From Altererythrobacter sp. C41 (GTDB taxonomy: Bacteria > Pseudomonadota > Alphaproteobacteria > Sphingomonadales > Sphingomonadaceae), in contig NZ_JAEVFE010000001.1 of NCBI RefSeq assembly GCF_016803135.1, forward strand, positions 248,001 to 312,000: 64,000 nt of DNA. The letters run 5' to 3'. Under the pieces are notes generated by a model. That model had not been told where the DNA came from, ran no database searches, and saw nothing but the letters and a program-made list of their open reading frames with translations. Below, in pieces: positions 9,736 through 18,624 of the stretch. Numbering within the stretch: position 1 is the first letter of the stretch; every line of letters starts with the position of its first letter. Position numbers and translations under genes: made by a program.

Positions 9736-11144
9736 GCGGCAAGATCCTACTGGTCGAGGACGACACTTCGATCGCGACCGTCATCCGCTCCGCACTGGAG
9801 GATGAAGGGTTCGCGGTCGACCGCTGCGACAGCATCGCTGCGCGCGACAAGTTGCTCGCGTCTGGCAAGTACGACGTGATGCTGACCGACGTCGTGCTCG
9901 CCGACGGCGATGGCATTGCGACGATTGGCAGCGTCCGTGCGGCTTGTCCCACCATGCCGCTGATCGTGCTGTCGGCGCAGAATACGCTCGATACGGCGGT
10001 GCGCGCGAGCGACACCGGCGCGTTCGAGTACTTCCCGAAGCCGTTCGATCTCGAGGATCTGGTGCGCGCGGTCGTGCAGGCAGCGGGTTCGGGTGCGCGG
10101 CGGGGCGAGGAAGCGGAGGCGGGCGACGGGCTGCCGCTCGTTGGCCGCAGTCAGGCGATGCAGGCGGTCTACCGCATGATCACACGCGTCCTGCGCAACG
10201 ATCTGACCGTCCTGATCCTCGGCGAATCCGGGACCGGCAAGGAACTCGTGGCAGAGGCGATTCACGAGCTCGGACATCGCAAGTCGGGGCCATTCGTCGC
10301 GGTCAACGCCGCTGCGATCCCCTCGGACCTGATCGAAAGCGAGCTCTTCGGACACGAGAAGGGCGCCTTCACCGGCGCCATCGCGCAGGCGATCGGCAAG
10401 TTCGAACAGGCCAATGGGGGCACGCTGTTCCTCGACGAGATCGGCGACATGCCCATGGAGGCGCAGACCCGGCTGCTTCGCGCGCTGCAGTCCGGGCGCA
10501 TCCGGCGCGTCGGCGGGCGTCAGGAAATCGGGGTGGACGTGCGTATCGTCGCCGCGACGAACCGCGATCTCAAGCCGATGATCGCCAGCGGCAGGTTTCG
10601 CGAGGATTTGTTCTACCGCCTCAATGTCGTGCCGATCCAGCTGCCGCCGCTGCGCGACCGTACGGAGGACATCGAGGCGCTGGCCAAGCATTTCCTCGGC
10701 CATGCCGCACGAGAGGGCCTGCCCGAACGCCGGATCGACCGAGCAGCCATCGCGCTGCTCGAACAGCAGCCCTGGCGCGGCAACGTCCGCGAGCTGCGGA
10801 ACGCGGTCTATCGCCTGGCGCTGATGGCACGCGACGACGTGATCGACGCTCAGACGATCACGTCGGTGCTCGGTGAAGACTCGGCGCATCCGACTCGACC
10901 CGATGATGATGACGGCCTTCGCAGCGCGCTCGAGGGCTGGATCGTCGGCACCGCGCCGGCACCGGGCACCGTCTACCATCGCGCGCTCGCGGCATTCGAG
11001 CGGCCGCTGTTCGAACACGCGCTGGCGCAGACCGGCGGCAATCAGTTGCGGGCGGCGAAACTTCTGGGCATCAACCGGAATACGCTGCGCAAGAAGCTCG
11101 GGGATCTCGAGATCCAGGCGGAGAGCTTCGTTCGGGCGGACTGA
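9732..11144 (+). CDS. ntrC: Sigma-54-dependent response regulator NtrC
   Basis: Master activator of nitrogen-assimilation genes. The receiver domain (1-120) has acidic D10/D11, phospho-acceptor D53 and a lysine in FPKPFD. The AAA+ domain has Walker A GESGTGKE at 164-171, the sigma-54-contact loop GAFTGA at 211-216 and Walker [13 protein letters not shown]. The C-terminus carries a Fis-type helix-turn-helix ([20 protein letters not shown]). The 470-aa length is normal. All motifs needed to activate sigma-54 polymerase are intact, in contrast to NtrX downstream. Confidence 0.96.
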   Translation: MSGKILLVEDDTSIATVIRSALEDEGFAVDRCDSIAARDKLLASGKYDVMLTDVVLADGDGIATIGSVRAACPTMPLIVLSAQNTLDTAVRASDTGAFEYFPKPFDLEDLVRAVVQAAGSGARRGEEAEAGDGLPLVGRSQAMQAVYRMITRVLRNDLTVLILGESGTGKELVAEAIHELGHRKSGPFVAVNAAAIPSDLIESELFGHEKGAFTGAIAQAIGKFEQANGGTLFLDEIGDMPMEAQTRLLRALQSGRIRRVGGRQEIGVDVRIVAATNRDLKPMIASGRFREDLFYRLNVVPIQLPPLRDRTEDIEALAKHFLGHAAREGLPERRIDRAAIALLEQQPWRGNVRELRNAVYRLALMARDDVIDAQTITSVLGEDSAHPTRPDDDDGLRSALEGWIVGTAPAPGTVYHRALAAFERPLFEHALAQTGGNQLRAAKLLGINRNTLRKKLGDLEIQAESFVRAD

Positions 11145-11162
11145 CGTTTCGTCCACACCAAC

Positions 11163-11220
11163 TTTCGCTTGAGCGAAATTGAGCTTGCAAAATTGCAACA
11201 GCGGCGTTGTAAGCTTGCAA
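11163..11220. promoter_or_regulatory. Operator-like palindrome array in the ntrC-ntrY spacer
   Basis: An AT-rich block between ntrC and ntrY. It contains a perfect hairpin TTTCGCT-TG-AGCGAAA (11163-11178), the hexamer TTGCAA three times (11185, 11193, 11215), AGCTTGCAA as a direct repeat 30 bases apart (11182 and 11212), CAA-AA-TTG at 11188-11195, and TTGCAAC with GTTGTAA as a near-perfect inverted repeat (11193-11212). I recall CAA-N(2-5)-TTG being reported as the NtrX binding motif in front of ntrY in Brucella. Autoregulation of ntrYX from here is therefore plausible but inferred. Confidence 0.55.
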
Positions 11221-11222
11221 CT

Positions 11223-13436
11223 GTGGCAGCACCGACACTCCCGTTGACCAGGCGAGCGCCGCGCTTGTGGCGCCGGGTCGTGGTCGCTTCGCGCCGGTCG
11301 AATTTCTTCCTCCTGCTCGAGATCGCCGCCGGGCTTGCCCTTGCGGCAATGGTGCTGACGACCTGGGTGACATTCGAAAGCGCGCCGCCGGACGGCCAGC
11401 TCGTCCCGGCGGGACAGGTGGCGAGCTTGCTGATCGGCACGCTGCTGCCGGCGATGGCGCTGGTCGTCCTCTTCGGCCGTCGGCTCGCCTTGCGCCGCGC
11501 TGCGGGCAGCACCGCCCGGCTTCACGTGCGGCTCGTGTTCTTCTTCTCGTTGATCGCGGCCATCCCGACCTTGCTGGTGGCTGCATTCGCCGCGGTGCTT
11601 TTCCAATCGGGCGTGGACTTCTGGTTCTCGGACGATTCACGCGGATTGATGCGCAACGCGAACGAACTCGCGCAGGGATATTACGAGCAGAACCAACTCG
11701 AAGTGGCCAATCAGACCATAGCGATGGCGGCCGACCTGCGCTTCTATCTCCAGCGCGGCTCACTCACCGACGGCGGCTTCGAGGACTATTACCGCTATCA
11801 GGCCGAGGGGCGGGGGATCAACGAATCGGCCATTCTCCAGCGCGTGGCAGACGGGAGTCTGCGCACCGCGGCGATGCTGGGTCTGGTCAGCGACAACGAT
11901 CCCACCGAGCTCGATCCTGCGATATTCGACCGCGTGGCAGGCGACGAGCAAGTCGTCGTGCAAGGGAGCTCCGAGCGCATCGAGGGGGTCGCGGCGATCG
12001 ATGAGGAAAGCGGGATATTCCTCTACAACGCGCGCAATTCCCAAGCTTTTGCCTTCGACTTATGGGACCGCGCCAACGCCATCTCCACCAATTACGACCT
12101 GCTCACGCAGCGCGCCCGCGCGCTGCAGTTGCGCTTCAACCTCGCGCTGTTTTTCGTCTCGCTCGCGCTGCTGGCGCTCTCGGTGTGGTTCGCGTTGCGC
12201 TTCGCTGATCGGCAGGTCGAACCGCTCACCGATCTTGTCGGCGCCGCGCGTCAGGTCGGCGCCGGCAACTTCTCGCTGCGCGTGGAGGGGCGGACCGGGC
12301 CCGACGAGATCGGCCTACTGAATCGTGCGTTCAACCGGATGACGGCGCAGATCGAGAAGCAGACGGATGCCCTCGTCAGCGCCAACCGCCAGCTGGAAAA
12401 TCGCCGCGCCTTTATGGAAACCGTGCTCGAATCCGTCACGGCGGGGGTGATCTCGGTGGATCAGGATGGGCAGGTCCTGCTGATGAACGGGTCGGCGCAG
12501 GAGTTGCTGATCGAGGAAGCATCGCCGCCGCCTCTCGGCCTCACGCTCGAGCAGCTCAGCCCGCCGATTTCGACGCTCGTTCGCGGGGGCGTGGATCGGG
12601 GGATCGTGAACCAGACCGTGGGGGGAGACCTGCTGACGCTGGCGGTCAAGGTCGCCGACTTCTCGGAAGGCAAGGTGATCACGTTCGAGGATATCACGCG
12701 CCAGTTGCTGGACCAGCGGCAGGCGGCCTGGTCCGACGTCGCGCGACGGATCGCGCATGAGATCAAGAATCCGCTCACACCGATCCAGCTCGCTACCGAG
12801 CGGCTCAAGCGCCGCTATCGCAAGCAGATCGACAGCGACGGCGACCTGTTCGACGAGCTGACCAGCACGATCGTGCGCCAGGTGGGCGCCCTGCGGAAGA
12901 TGGTCGACGAGTTCTCGTCCTTCGCGCGCCTGCCCAAGCCTGTGTTCCGCAAGGAGGACGCACTCGATCTCGTCCGCCAGGCACTGTTCCTGCAGGAAGT
13001 CGCTCATCCGGAGATCGATTTCCGCTTCAGTTACGAGGGTGAGGGCGCGGTCCCGCTCGCGTGCGATCGTCACCAGGTCGGCCAGGCGCTCACCAACGTA
13101 CTCAAGAACGCCGTCGAGGCAGTCGACGCGCGCGCGCGCGATGCGGAGCCCGACTTCCGCGGGCAGATCGCGGTCGCGGTCATTCCGACCGAAGACGATG
13201 TGACTGTCACCGTCGAGGACAACGGCGTCGGTCTGCCGCAGGATCGCGATCGTATCGTGGAGCCCTACGTCACGACGCGCGAGAAGGGCACGGGCCTTGG
13301 CCTCGCGATCGTCAACAAGATCGTCGAGGAACACGGGGGGGAGATGATTTTCGCAACTGCCGAAGGGGGCGGCACTCGCGTGACCTTGCGGTTCACGCGC
13401 GAACCTGCGGCGCAGGGGAGCGAGGCCGCCGAATGA
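11223..13436 (+). CDS. ntrY: Membrane-bound nitrogen-regulation sensor kinase NtrY
   Basis: Histidine kinase partner of NtrX, linked in alphaproteobacteria to nitrogen and redox control. Three N-terminal membrane segments are visible (around NFFLLLEIAAGLALAAMVL, VASLLIGTLLPAMALVVLF and FFFSLIAAIPTLLVAAFAAV), then a periplasmic domain, a fourth segment (LALFFVSLALLALSVWFAL), HAMP, PAS, the phospho-histidine motif [12 protein letters not shown], and DNGVGLP with GTGLGLAIV in the ATPase domain. The start is uncertain. A TTG at 11169 would lie inside the hairpin of the operator-like spacer, so I prefer GTG 11223 (737 aa). It is followed 22 bases later by ntrX. Confidence 0.9.
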   Translation: MAAPTLPLTRRAPRLWRRVVVASRRSNFFLLLEIAAGLALAAMVLTTWVTFESAPPDGQLVPAGQVASLLIGTLLPAMALVVLFGRRLALRRAAGSTARLHVRLVFFFSLIAAIPTLLVAAFAAVLFQSGVDFWFSDDSRGLMRNANELAQGYYEQNQLEVANQTIAMAADLRFYLQRGSLTDGGFEDYYRYQAEGRGINESAILQRVADGSLRTAAMLGLVSDNDPTELDPAIFDRVAGDEQVVVQGSSERIEGVAAIDEESGIFLYNARNSQAFAFDLWDRANAISTNYDLLTQRARALQLRFNLALFFVSLALLALSVWFALRFADRQVEPLTDLVGAARQVGAGNFSLRVEGRTGPDEIGLLNRAFNRMTAQIEKQTDALVSANRQLENRRAFMETVLESVTAGVISVDQDGQVLLMNGSAQELLIEEASPPPLGLTLEQLSPPISTLVRGGVDRGIVNQTVGGDLLTLAVKVADFSEGKVITFEDITRQLLDQRQAAWSDVARRIAHEIKNPLTPIQLATERLKRRYRKQIDSDGDLFDELTSTIVRQVGALRKMVDEFSSFARLPKPVFRKEDALDLVRQALFLQEVAHPEIDFRFSYEGEGAVPLACDRHQVGQALTNVLKNAVEAVDARARDAEPDFRGQIAVAVIPTEDDVTVTVEDNGVGLPQDRDRIVEPYVTTREKGTGLGLAIVNKIVEEHGGEMIFATAEGGGTRVTLRFTREPAAQGSEAAE

Positions 13437-13458
13437 TGCATGACAAGGAGTTCGCCCG

Positions 13459-14844
13459 ATGGCCCTAGACATCCTCGTCGTCGACGATGAACGCGATATT
13501 CGCGAGCTCGTCTCCGGCGTCCTTTGCGACGAGGGCTACGAATGCCGGACGGCGGGCGACAGCAACGGGGCGCTCGCCGCAATCGACGAGCGCCGCCCGA
13601 GCCTGGTGCTGCTCGACGTATGGCTCCACGGCAGCCCGATGGACGGGCTCGAAGTACTCGACGAGATCAAGAAGCGTGAGCCCGAGCTGCCGGTGATCAT
13701 CTTCTCCGGTCATGGCAACATCGACACGGCGGTCTCGGCCGTCGGCCGCGGGGCGATGGACTTCATCGAGAAGCCCTTCGAAGCCGAACGCCTGCTCCAT
13801 CTCGTCGGCCGCGCGACCGAAACCGAGCGGCTGCGGCGGGAAAACACCCGTCTGCGGCAAGGCTTCTCGCAAGGGGAAGAGTTCACCGGCAATTCCCCCG
13901 CTATCAATCAGGTCCGCGCCACGCTGAAGCGGGTCGCCAACACCGGCAGCCGCGTGCTCATCAGCGGCCCGGCAGGGGCGGGGAAGGAAGTGGCCGCGCG
14001 GCTCCTGCATAGCTGGAGCGGGCGGGCCGATTCCGCGTTCGTCATCGTCAATTCGGCGCGGATTACGCCGGAAAGGTTCGAGCAGGAGCTGTTCGGGGAA
14101 GAAGCCGACGGTCAGCTCGTTCGGCCCGGCCTGCTCGAACTCGCTGACGGCGGGACGCTCTATCTCGACGAAGTGGCGGACATGCCGCTTTCGACCCAGG
14201 CACGGATTCTCCGCGTGCTCACTGAACAATCCTTCGTTCGTGTGGGCGGGAACCGCCAGATTGGCGTCGACGTGCGGGTCGTCTCCTCGACCTCGCGCGA
14301 TCTGACGGAGGAGATGGAAGACAAGCGCTTCCGGGAAGATCTCTTCTACCGCCTCAACGTGGTGCCCGTCGCAATTCCCTCGCTCGCCGAGCGCCGCGAC
14401 GACATCCCCGCGCTCGCGCAGCACTTCTTCGCGCGCTACGCCGCCGAACAGGGCGTGCCGGCGCCGGACATCTCGGAGGAGGCGATGGCCGCGCTGCAGG
14501 CCTACGACTGGCCAGGCAACGTCCGCCAGTTGAGAAACGTGGTCGAGCGGACCGTGATCCTCTCCCCGCGCGAGAATCTGGAAGTGATCGAGGCCGAGAT
14601 GCTTCCGAGCGAAGTCACCGGCGGCAAACTGGGCGGCGCGAACGGGCTTTCCACGCTCATGGGTGTTCCCCTGCGCGAGGCGCGCGAGACGTTCGAGCGC
14701 GAGTATCTGAGCATTCAGATCCGGCGTTTCTCGGGCAACATCTCGAAGACCGCGAGCTTCATCGGGATGGAGCGCTCGGCATTGCACCGCAAGCTCAAGC
14801 TCCTTGGCATGGGCGAGCGGCACGCAACCGACCGGAAGATCTGA
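13459..14844 (+). CDS. ntrX: NtrC-family response regulator NtrX without GAFTGA
   Basis: Response regulator of the NtrY/NtrX pair, 461 aa. The receiver has D9/D10, phospho-acceptor D53, S83 and K105. The AAA+ domain has Walker A GPAGAGKE at 170-177 and Walker [13 protein letters not shown] at 231-242. Between ELFG (210-213) and Walker B, where NtrC carries GAFTGA, this protein has only a short unrelated loop, so it should not activate sigma-54 polymerase. The C-terminal Fis-type helix-turn-helix is present ([20 protein letters not shown]). Loss of GAFTGA is a known NtrX trait. A GGAG ribosome-binding site precedes the ATG. Confidence 0.95.
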   Translation: MALDILVVDDERDIRELVSGVLCDEGYECRTAGDSNGALAAIDERRPSLVLLDVWLHGSPMDGLEVLDEIKKREPELPVIIFSGHGNIDTAVSAVGRGAMDFIEKPFEAERLLHLVGRATETERLRRENTRLRQGFSQGEEFTGNSPAINQVRATLKRVANTGSRVLISGPAGAGKEVAARLLHSWSGRADSAFVIVNSARITPERFEQELFGEEADGQLVRPGLLELADGGTLYLDEVADMPLSTQARILRVLTEQSFVRVGGNRQIGVDVRVVSSTSRDLTEEMEDKRFREDLFYRLNVVPVAIPSLAERRDDIPALAQHFFARYAAEQGVPAPDISEEAMAALQAYDWPGNVRQLRNVVERTVILSPRENLEVIEAEMLPSEVTGGKLGGANGLSTLMGVPLREARETFEREYLSIQIRRFSGNISKTASFIGMERSALHRKLKLLGMGERHATDRKI

Positions 14845-14879
14845 GCAGTCTCGCGAATCCGGTCAGACGCAATAACGGT

Positions 14880-14908
14880 TTGCCCGCGGGCACCAAACGC
14901 GGCATAAT
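14880..14908 (+). promoter_or_regulatory. Sigma-70-type promoter of hfq
   Basis: TTGCCC and CATAAT are separated by exactly 17 bases in the 146-base gap after ntrX. This matches the -35 box in 4 of 6 and the -10 box in 5 of 6 positions. It would give a leader of about 75 bases before the hfq ATG, so hfq-hflX need not depend on the ntrYX transcript. Confidence 0.6.
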
Positions 14909-14990
14909 CGGTTACCTATGCGGCGGCAGTCTTCGGGCTGCGGCCAGAATGCGGACCGCAAGGGCGGCCGCCAAGAAGAAGGAAGCATCC

Positions 14991-15545
14991 ATGTCTACCG
15001 GAAAGACGCTTTCCGCGCGCCCCAAGCCCAAACCTGATCCGAAGCCTGCCGAAGAAGCGAAGCAGCAGACGCGTCAGGCGAATCTTCAGGACGCGTTTCT
15101 CAATATTCTGCGCAAGAACAAGACGCCCGTGACGATGTTCCTGGTGAAGGGCGTCAAGCTGCAGGGTATCGTCACCTGGTTCGACAACTTCTCGATCCTG
15201 CTGCGCCGCGACGGGCAGTCGCAGCTCGTCTACAAGCACGCGATCTCCACCATTATGCCGGCGCAGCCGATGGATGCCTCGCAGTTCGCGAGCCAGGATT
15301 CGAGCAAGAAGCAGCGCCTCCTGCAGGACGTGTTCCTTTCGCGCGTGCGCGATGCGGAAGCGCAGGTGACGATGTTCCTCGTCAACGGCGTCATGCTGCA
15401 AGGCGCGATCGCCGCCTATGATCTGTTCTGCATGCTGCTGGAGCGCGAAGGTTACGTGCAGCTTGCCTACAAGCACGCGATCTCGACGATCCAGCCTGCA
15501 ACGCCGGTCGATCTGAGCGACGATTGGGAAGGCGAGGACGACTGA
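14991..15545 (+). CDS. hfq: Tandem (two-domain) Hfq RNA chaperone
   Basis: RNA chaperone that pairs small RNAs with mRNAs, here 184 aa with two complete Sm-like Hfq domains in one chain (about 31-92 and 110-172). Copy 1 keeps LQDAFLN (32-38), the basic rim R41/K42, KLQG and YKHAIST (81-87). Copy 2 keeps LQDVFL, LQG and YKHAIST (160-166) but changes rim N38 and K42 to S117 and D121, the distal-face K56 to M135, and FDNF to YDLF. A Lys/Pro-rich N-terminal arm and an acidic tail flank them. Three such chains could form a pseudo-hexamer. AAGGA lies before ATG 14991. hflX overlaps its end. Confidence 0.95.
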   Translation: MSTGKTLSARPKPKPDPKPAEEAKQQTRQANLQDAFLNILRKNKTPVTMFLVKGVKLQGIVTWFDNFSILLRRDGQSQLVYKHAISTIMPAQPMDASQFASQDSSKKQRLLQDVFLSRVRDAEAQVTMFLVNGVMLQGAIAAYDLFCMLLEREGYVQLAYKHAISTIQPATPVDLSDDWEGEDD

Positions 15546-16864
15546 GCTTCGACGACAACCTTCTCGGTGAGGTGTCCCGCGGTGCGCGGGCCCTTGTCGT
15601 GTGCCCCGACATACGCGGGCAGCATCACGATCTCGATGCCGAGGCGCGCCTTGCCGAGGCAAGCGGGCTCGCGCTCGCGATCGGGATCGTGGTCGCCGAG
15701 GCCTTCGTCCTGCCCGTGCGCCAGGTGCGGCCTGGCACGCTCTTCGGGGCGGGGCAGGTCGAGAATATCGCGGTCGCCTGTGAGCAGAACGAGGCGGAAC
15801 TGGTCGTCGTCGACGGCGCGCTGTCGCCGATCCAGCAGCGCAATCTGGAAGAAGCGCTGAAGCGCAAGGTGATCGACCGGACCGGTCTGATCCTCGAGAT
15901 ATTCGGCGAGCGTGCGGCGACTGCCGAAGGGCGCCTGCAGGTCGAACTCGCACACCTCGATTACCAGCAGAGTCGTCTCGTGCGCTCGTGGACGCACCTG
16001 GAGCGCCAGCGCGGCGGTTTCGGGTTCCTAGGGGGCCCGGGCGAGACGCAGATCGAGGCTGACCGGCGAATGATCCGGCAGCGCATGGGACGGCTGCGCA
16101 AGGAGCTTGAGCAGGTGCGCAAGACGCGCACATTGCATCGTGAAAGACGGGGCAGGGCGCCGTGGCCGGTAATTGCCCTGGTGGGCTATACGAACGCGGG
16201 AAAATCAACACTTTTCAACCGCCTCACAGGCGAAACTGTCATGGCGGAAGATCTTCTCTTCGCCACTCTCGATCCTACCATGCGCGCGATCCGCCTGCCG
16301 GGTGTGGAGAAAGCGATTCTGTCCGATACCGTCGGCTTCATCTCCGATCTGCCAACCCAGCTCGTCGCAGCTTTCCGCGCTACTCTGGAGGAAGTCACGG
16401 GTGCCGACGTGATCGTGCATGTGCGCGACATGGCCAACGCTTCGGCCGGTGCACAGAAGACGCAAGTCCTCCAAGTGCTCGCCGATCTCGGCATTATCGA
16501 AGGGGAGGGGGGCGAGAGCACCATCCCTATCGTGGAGGCCTGGAACAAGATCGATTTGCTGCCGGCCGAACCGCTGGCAGAGTTGCTCGCGGTCGCGGAA
16601 GGCGAGCCGGATATCGTCCCGATCTCCGCTGAAACGGGGGAGGGGCTGGAAGCGTTGCTCGCGCGCCTCGACGCGCTGCTCACCGCTGGCGCGAAAGTGC
16701 ACGAGATCGTCCTGCCTGCGGGCGAGGGGCAGAAGATCGCCTGGCTCCACGCGCATGGGCAGGTGCTTGGCGACCGCGCCGAAGAAGGCGAGGACGGTCC
16801 CATCCATCGCCTCCAGGTGCGCCTGACGCCGAAGGAATTCGGGCGCTTTGCCAGCCTTCGCTAG
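15524..16864 (+). CDS. hflX: Ribosome-associated GTPase HflX
   Basis: GTPase that binds and splits stalled ribosomes. The N-terminal HflX domain includes the Gly-rich [19 protein letters not shown]; the G domain has G1 [13 protein letters not shown]3 DTVGFI and G4 NKID. The 446-aa length is normal. The apparent start is TTG 15524, overlapping the end of hfq by 22 bases; GTG 15572 is an alternative. The hfq-hflX pairing is conserved in proteobacteria. Its TAG stop interlocks with the stop of convergent mazG. Confidence 0.93.
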   Translation: MGRRGRLSFDDNLLGEVSRGARALVVCPDIRGQHHDLDAEARLAEASGLALAIGIVVAEAFVLPVRQVRPGTLFGAGQVENIAVACEQNEAELVVVDGALSPIQQRNLEEALKRKVIDRTGLILEIFGERAATAEGRLQVELAHLDYQQSRLVRSWTHLERQRGGFGFLGGPGETQIEADRRMIRQRMGRLRKELEQVRKTRTLHRERRGRAPWPVIALVGYTNAGKSTLFNRLTGETVMAEDLLFATLDPTMRAIRLPGVEKAILSDTVGFISDLPTQLVAAFRATLEEVTGADVIVHVRDMANASAGAQKTQVLQVLADLGIIEGEGGESTIPIVEAWNKIDLLPAEPLAELLAVAEGEPDIVPISAETGEGLEALLARLDALLTAGAKVHEIVLPAGEGQKIAWLHAHGQVLGDRAEEGEDGPIHRLQVRLTPKEFGRFASLR

Positions 16865-17619
16865 CGCTCCGTTCGTTTGACCTGCTGCCAGAGCGCTTCC
16901 TGCTCGTCGAGCGGGAGATCGGGGAAGGCGCCGTCCGCCAGAGCTTCCATCGCCCGGAAGCGGCGCTCGAATTTGTCGTTGGCGCCGCGCAGGGCTTCTT
17001 CCGCCGGGATGCCATAGGCGCGTACGAGATTGACCGCCGCGAACAGCAAGTCGCCCGCCTCGGCGGCGCGGTCATCAGGGGCAGCCTCGGCGAGTTCGGC
17101 CATCTCCTCGACGACTTTGGCCCGGGGACCTTCCGGATCGGGCCAGTCGAAGCCGGCGCGCGCGGCTCGCTTCTGGAGCTTCTCGGCGCGCATGAGTGCC
17201 GGAAGCGCCGCCGCGACGCCATCGAGTGCGCTCTCCGCACCTTTGGCCGCCCGTTCCTGCGCCTTGAGCGCTTCCCAGCGTTCCTCGCGCATGCCGCCCG
17301 GCATGTCCGCGTCACCGAAGATGTGCGGATGGCGCGCCTCGAGCTTCTCCGCAATGGACCGCGCGACGTCGTCGAAATCGAAATGACCGGCTTCCTCGGC
17401 GATGCGGGCCTGGAATACGACCTGGAACAGCAGATCGCCGAGTTCTTCACGAATATCGCGCATGTCGCCGCGTGCAACTGCGTCGGCGACTTCGTAGGCT
17501 TCCTCGATCGTGTGCGGCACGATGGTTTCGAAGCGCTGTGCGCGGTCCCATTCGCAGCCGCGCTCTGGATCGCGGAGAGTGGCCATGATGCCGAGAAGGC
17601 GGGTCAGTTGCTTGGTCAT
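16861..17619 (-). CDS. mazG: Nucleoside triphosphate pyrophosphohydrolase MazG
   Basis: Hydrolyses NTPs and dNTPs to monophosphates as house-cleaning of the nucleotide pool. Two MazG domains are present. The first has the metal-binding EE..E and E..D pattern in TIEEAYEVADA and REELGDLLFQ; the second has VVEEMAELAEA with EAGDLLFA. The 252-aa length is normal. It is last in the minus-strand run, 64 bases after the small membrane-protein gene, and an AT-rich palindrome sits 10 bases in front of its ATG. Confidence 0.94.
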   Translation of the reverse strand: MTKQLTRLLGIMATLRDPERGCEWDRAQRFETIVPHTIEEAYEVADAVARGDMRDIREELGDLLFQVVFQARIAEEAGHFDFDDVARSIAEKLEARHPHIFGDADMPGGMREERWEALKAQERAAKGAESALDGVAAALPALMRAEKLQKRAARAGFDWPDPEGPRAKVVEEMAELAEAAPDDRAAEAGDLLFAAVNLVRAYGIPAEEALRGANDKFERRFRAMEALADGAFPDLPLDEQEALWQQVKRTER

Positions 17620-17628
17620 ACTGGAACG

Positions 17629-17642
17629 ATAATATATATTAT
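17629..17642. promoter_or_regulatory. AT-only palindrome just upstream of mazG
   Basis: ATAATATATATTAT is a perfect 14-base palindrome, standing out in very GC-rich surroundings. On the mazG strand it begins within CATAATATATATTATC, and CATAAT would serve as a -10 hexamer, leaving almost no leader before ATG 17619. It may be a mazG promoter or an operator overlapping one. Confidence 0.45.
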
Positions 17643-17683
17643 GTAAAGTAAAAGAGCGGTGAGGTCAGACGCCCCATCCGCCA

Positions 17684-17860
17684 TCAGCGAGATCCGCCGA
17701 TCAGCGAAAACAGGAATGCGACGCCCACGAAGATCGCGATCCACACGAGCGCCATGCGGGCGCTCTTCTTCCAGTCGAACCGGAACGATGCGTATGCTGC
17801 GACAGCCACCGCCAGCCATCCGATCAGCGAAACCATCTGGAGCGCATCGAAGTCGGTCAC
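17684..17860 (-). CDS. 58-aa membrane protein of unknown function
   Basis: A short gene starting at a GTG that overlaps the stop of the upstream MBL-hydrolase gene (GTGA). The product has two predicted membrane helices (about 9-24 and 36-54) joined by a basic loop around FDWKKSAR, and ends GGSR. The tight coupling and membrane-type composition argue that it is real. I recognise no family. Confidence 0.65.
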   Translation of the reverse strand: MTDFDALQMVSLIGWLAVAVAAYASFRFDWKKSARMALVWIAIFVGVAFLFSLIGGSR

Positions 17861-18624
17861 AGCACGACTTCCATGCCGTCGTAGCCCACCAGGACATCTT
17901 TCGGCACTTCGTCTGACAACGTCCGGTAATCCATGCTCTTGTCGAGATGGGTGAGCACGGTTCGCCGGGCCTTGCAGCGCTCCGCGAGATCGAGCGCCAT
18001 GGCAAGATGCGCGTGTGTCGGATGCGGCTCGCGGCGCAGGCAATCGGTCACGAGCAGGTCGACATCGGAAAAGGTCTCGACCATTTCGTCACGAACTTCA
18101 CTGAAATCAGTCGCGTAAGCCACGGATTTCCCGTCGATCTCGAAGCGAAAGCCGGTCGATTGCGCCGGACCGTGGGGCATCTGGCACCACTCGATCGAAA
18201 AGCCCGCGCACAGTCGCAGACGATCGAGCGCTTCGAGCGAGACGATTGTGGGATAGCCGTGCTGTCCGGCAAAGACGTAGTCGAACCGCCGCCGCAAACG
18301 ATCGGCCGTCGTGGAAGCGGCATAACCGGGGATCGGTCCGCCGCGCCCGTAGCGGAGCACCCGCAGATCGTCGATGCCGTGGCAATGGTCGGCATGATCA
18401 TGCGTCCAGAACACGGCATCGATCGCGTCGATCCCGTTTGTCAGGAGCTGTTGGCGCAGGTCGGTAGAGGTGTCGACCAGGATCCGCCGCCCCTCATCGC
18501 TCTCGAGGAGGATCGACACGCGCGTACGCCGGTTCCTGGGCTCATCTGGATCGCAATCGCCCCAGTCGTCACCGATCCGCGGAACGCCGGTGGACGTACC
18601 CGAGCCGAGCAGGATGCACTTCAC
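17857..18624 (-). CDS. MBL-fold metallohydrolase (PhnP-like)
   Basis: A 255-aa metallo-beta-lactamase-fold phosphodiesterase or hydrolase. The zinc motif is THDHADHCHG (HxHxDH), followed by a later histidine in CQMPHGP and the aspartate in AYATDFSEV. It begins KCILLGSGTSTGVPR. Start is the GTG overlapping the tatD stop (GTGA). The closest family name is PhnP-like cyclic phosphodiesterase, but members beside tatD have no agreed substrate. Confidence 0.88.
   Translation of the reverse strand: MKCILLGSGTSTGVPRIGDDWGDCDPDEPRNRRTRVSILLESDEGRRILVDTSTDLRQQLLTNGIDAIDAVFWTHDHADHCHGIDDLRVLRYGRGGPIPGYAASTTADRLRRRFDYVFAGQHGYPTIVSLEALDRLRLCAGFSIEWCQMPHGPAQSTGFRFEIDGKSVAYATDFSEVRDEMVETFSDVDLLVTDCLRREPHPTHAHLAMALDLAERCKARRTVLTHLDKSMDYRTLSDEVPKDVLVGYDGMEVVL

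Noticed and set aside
11169-11222. TTG start for NtrY at 11169
   Set aside because: It falls in the loop of a perfect hairpin and the 18 extra codons run through a repeat array; GTG 11223 is preferred, though not proven.
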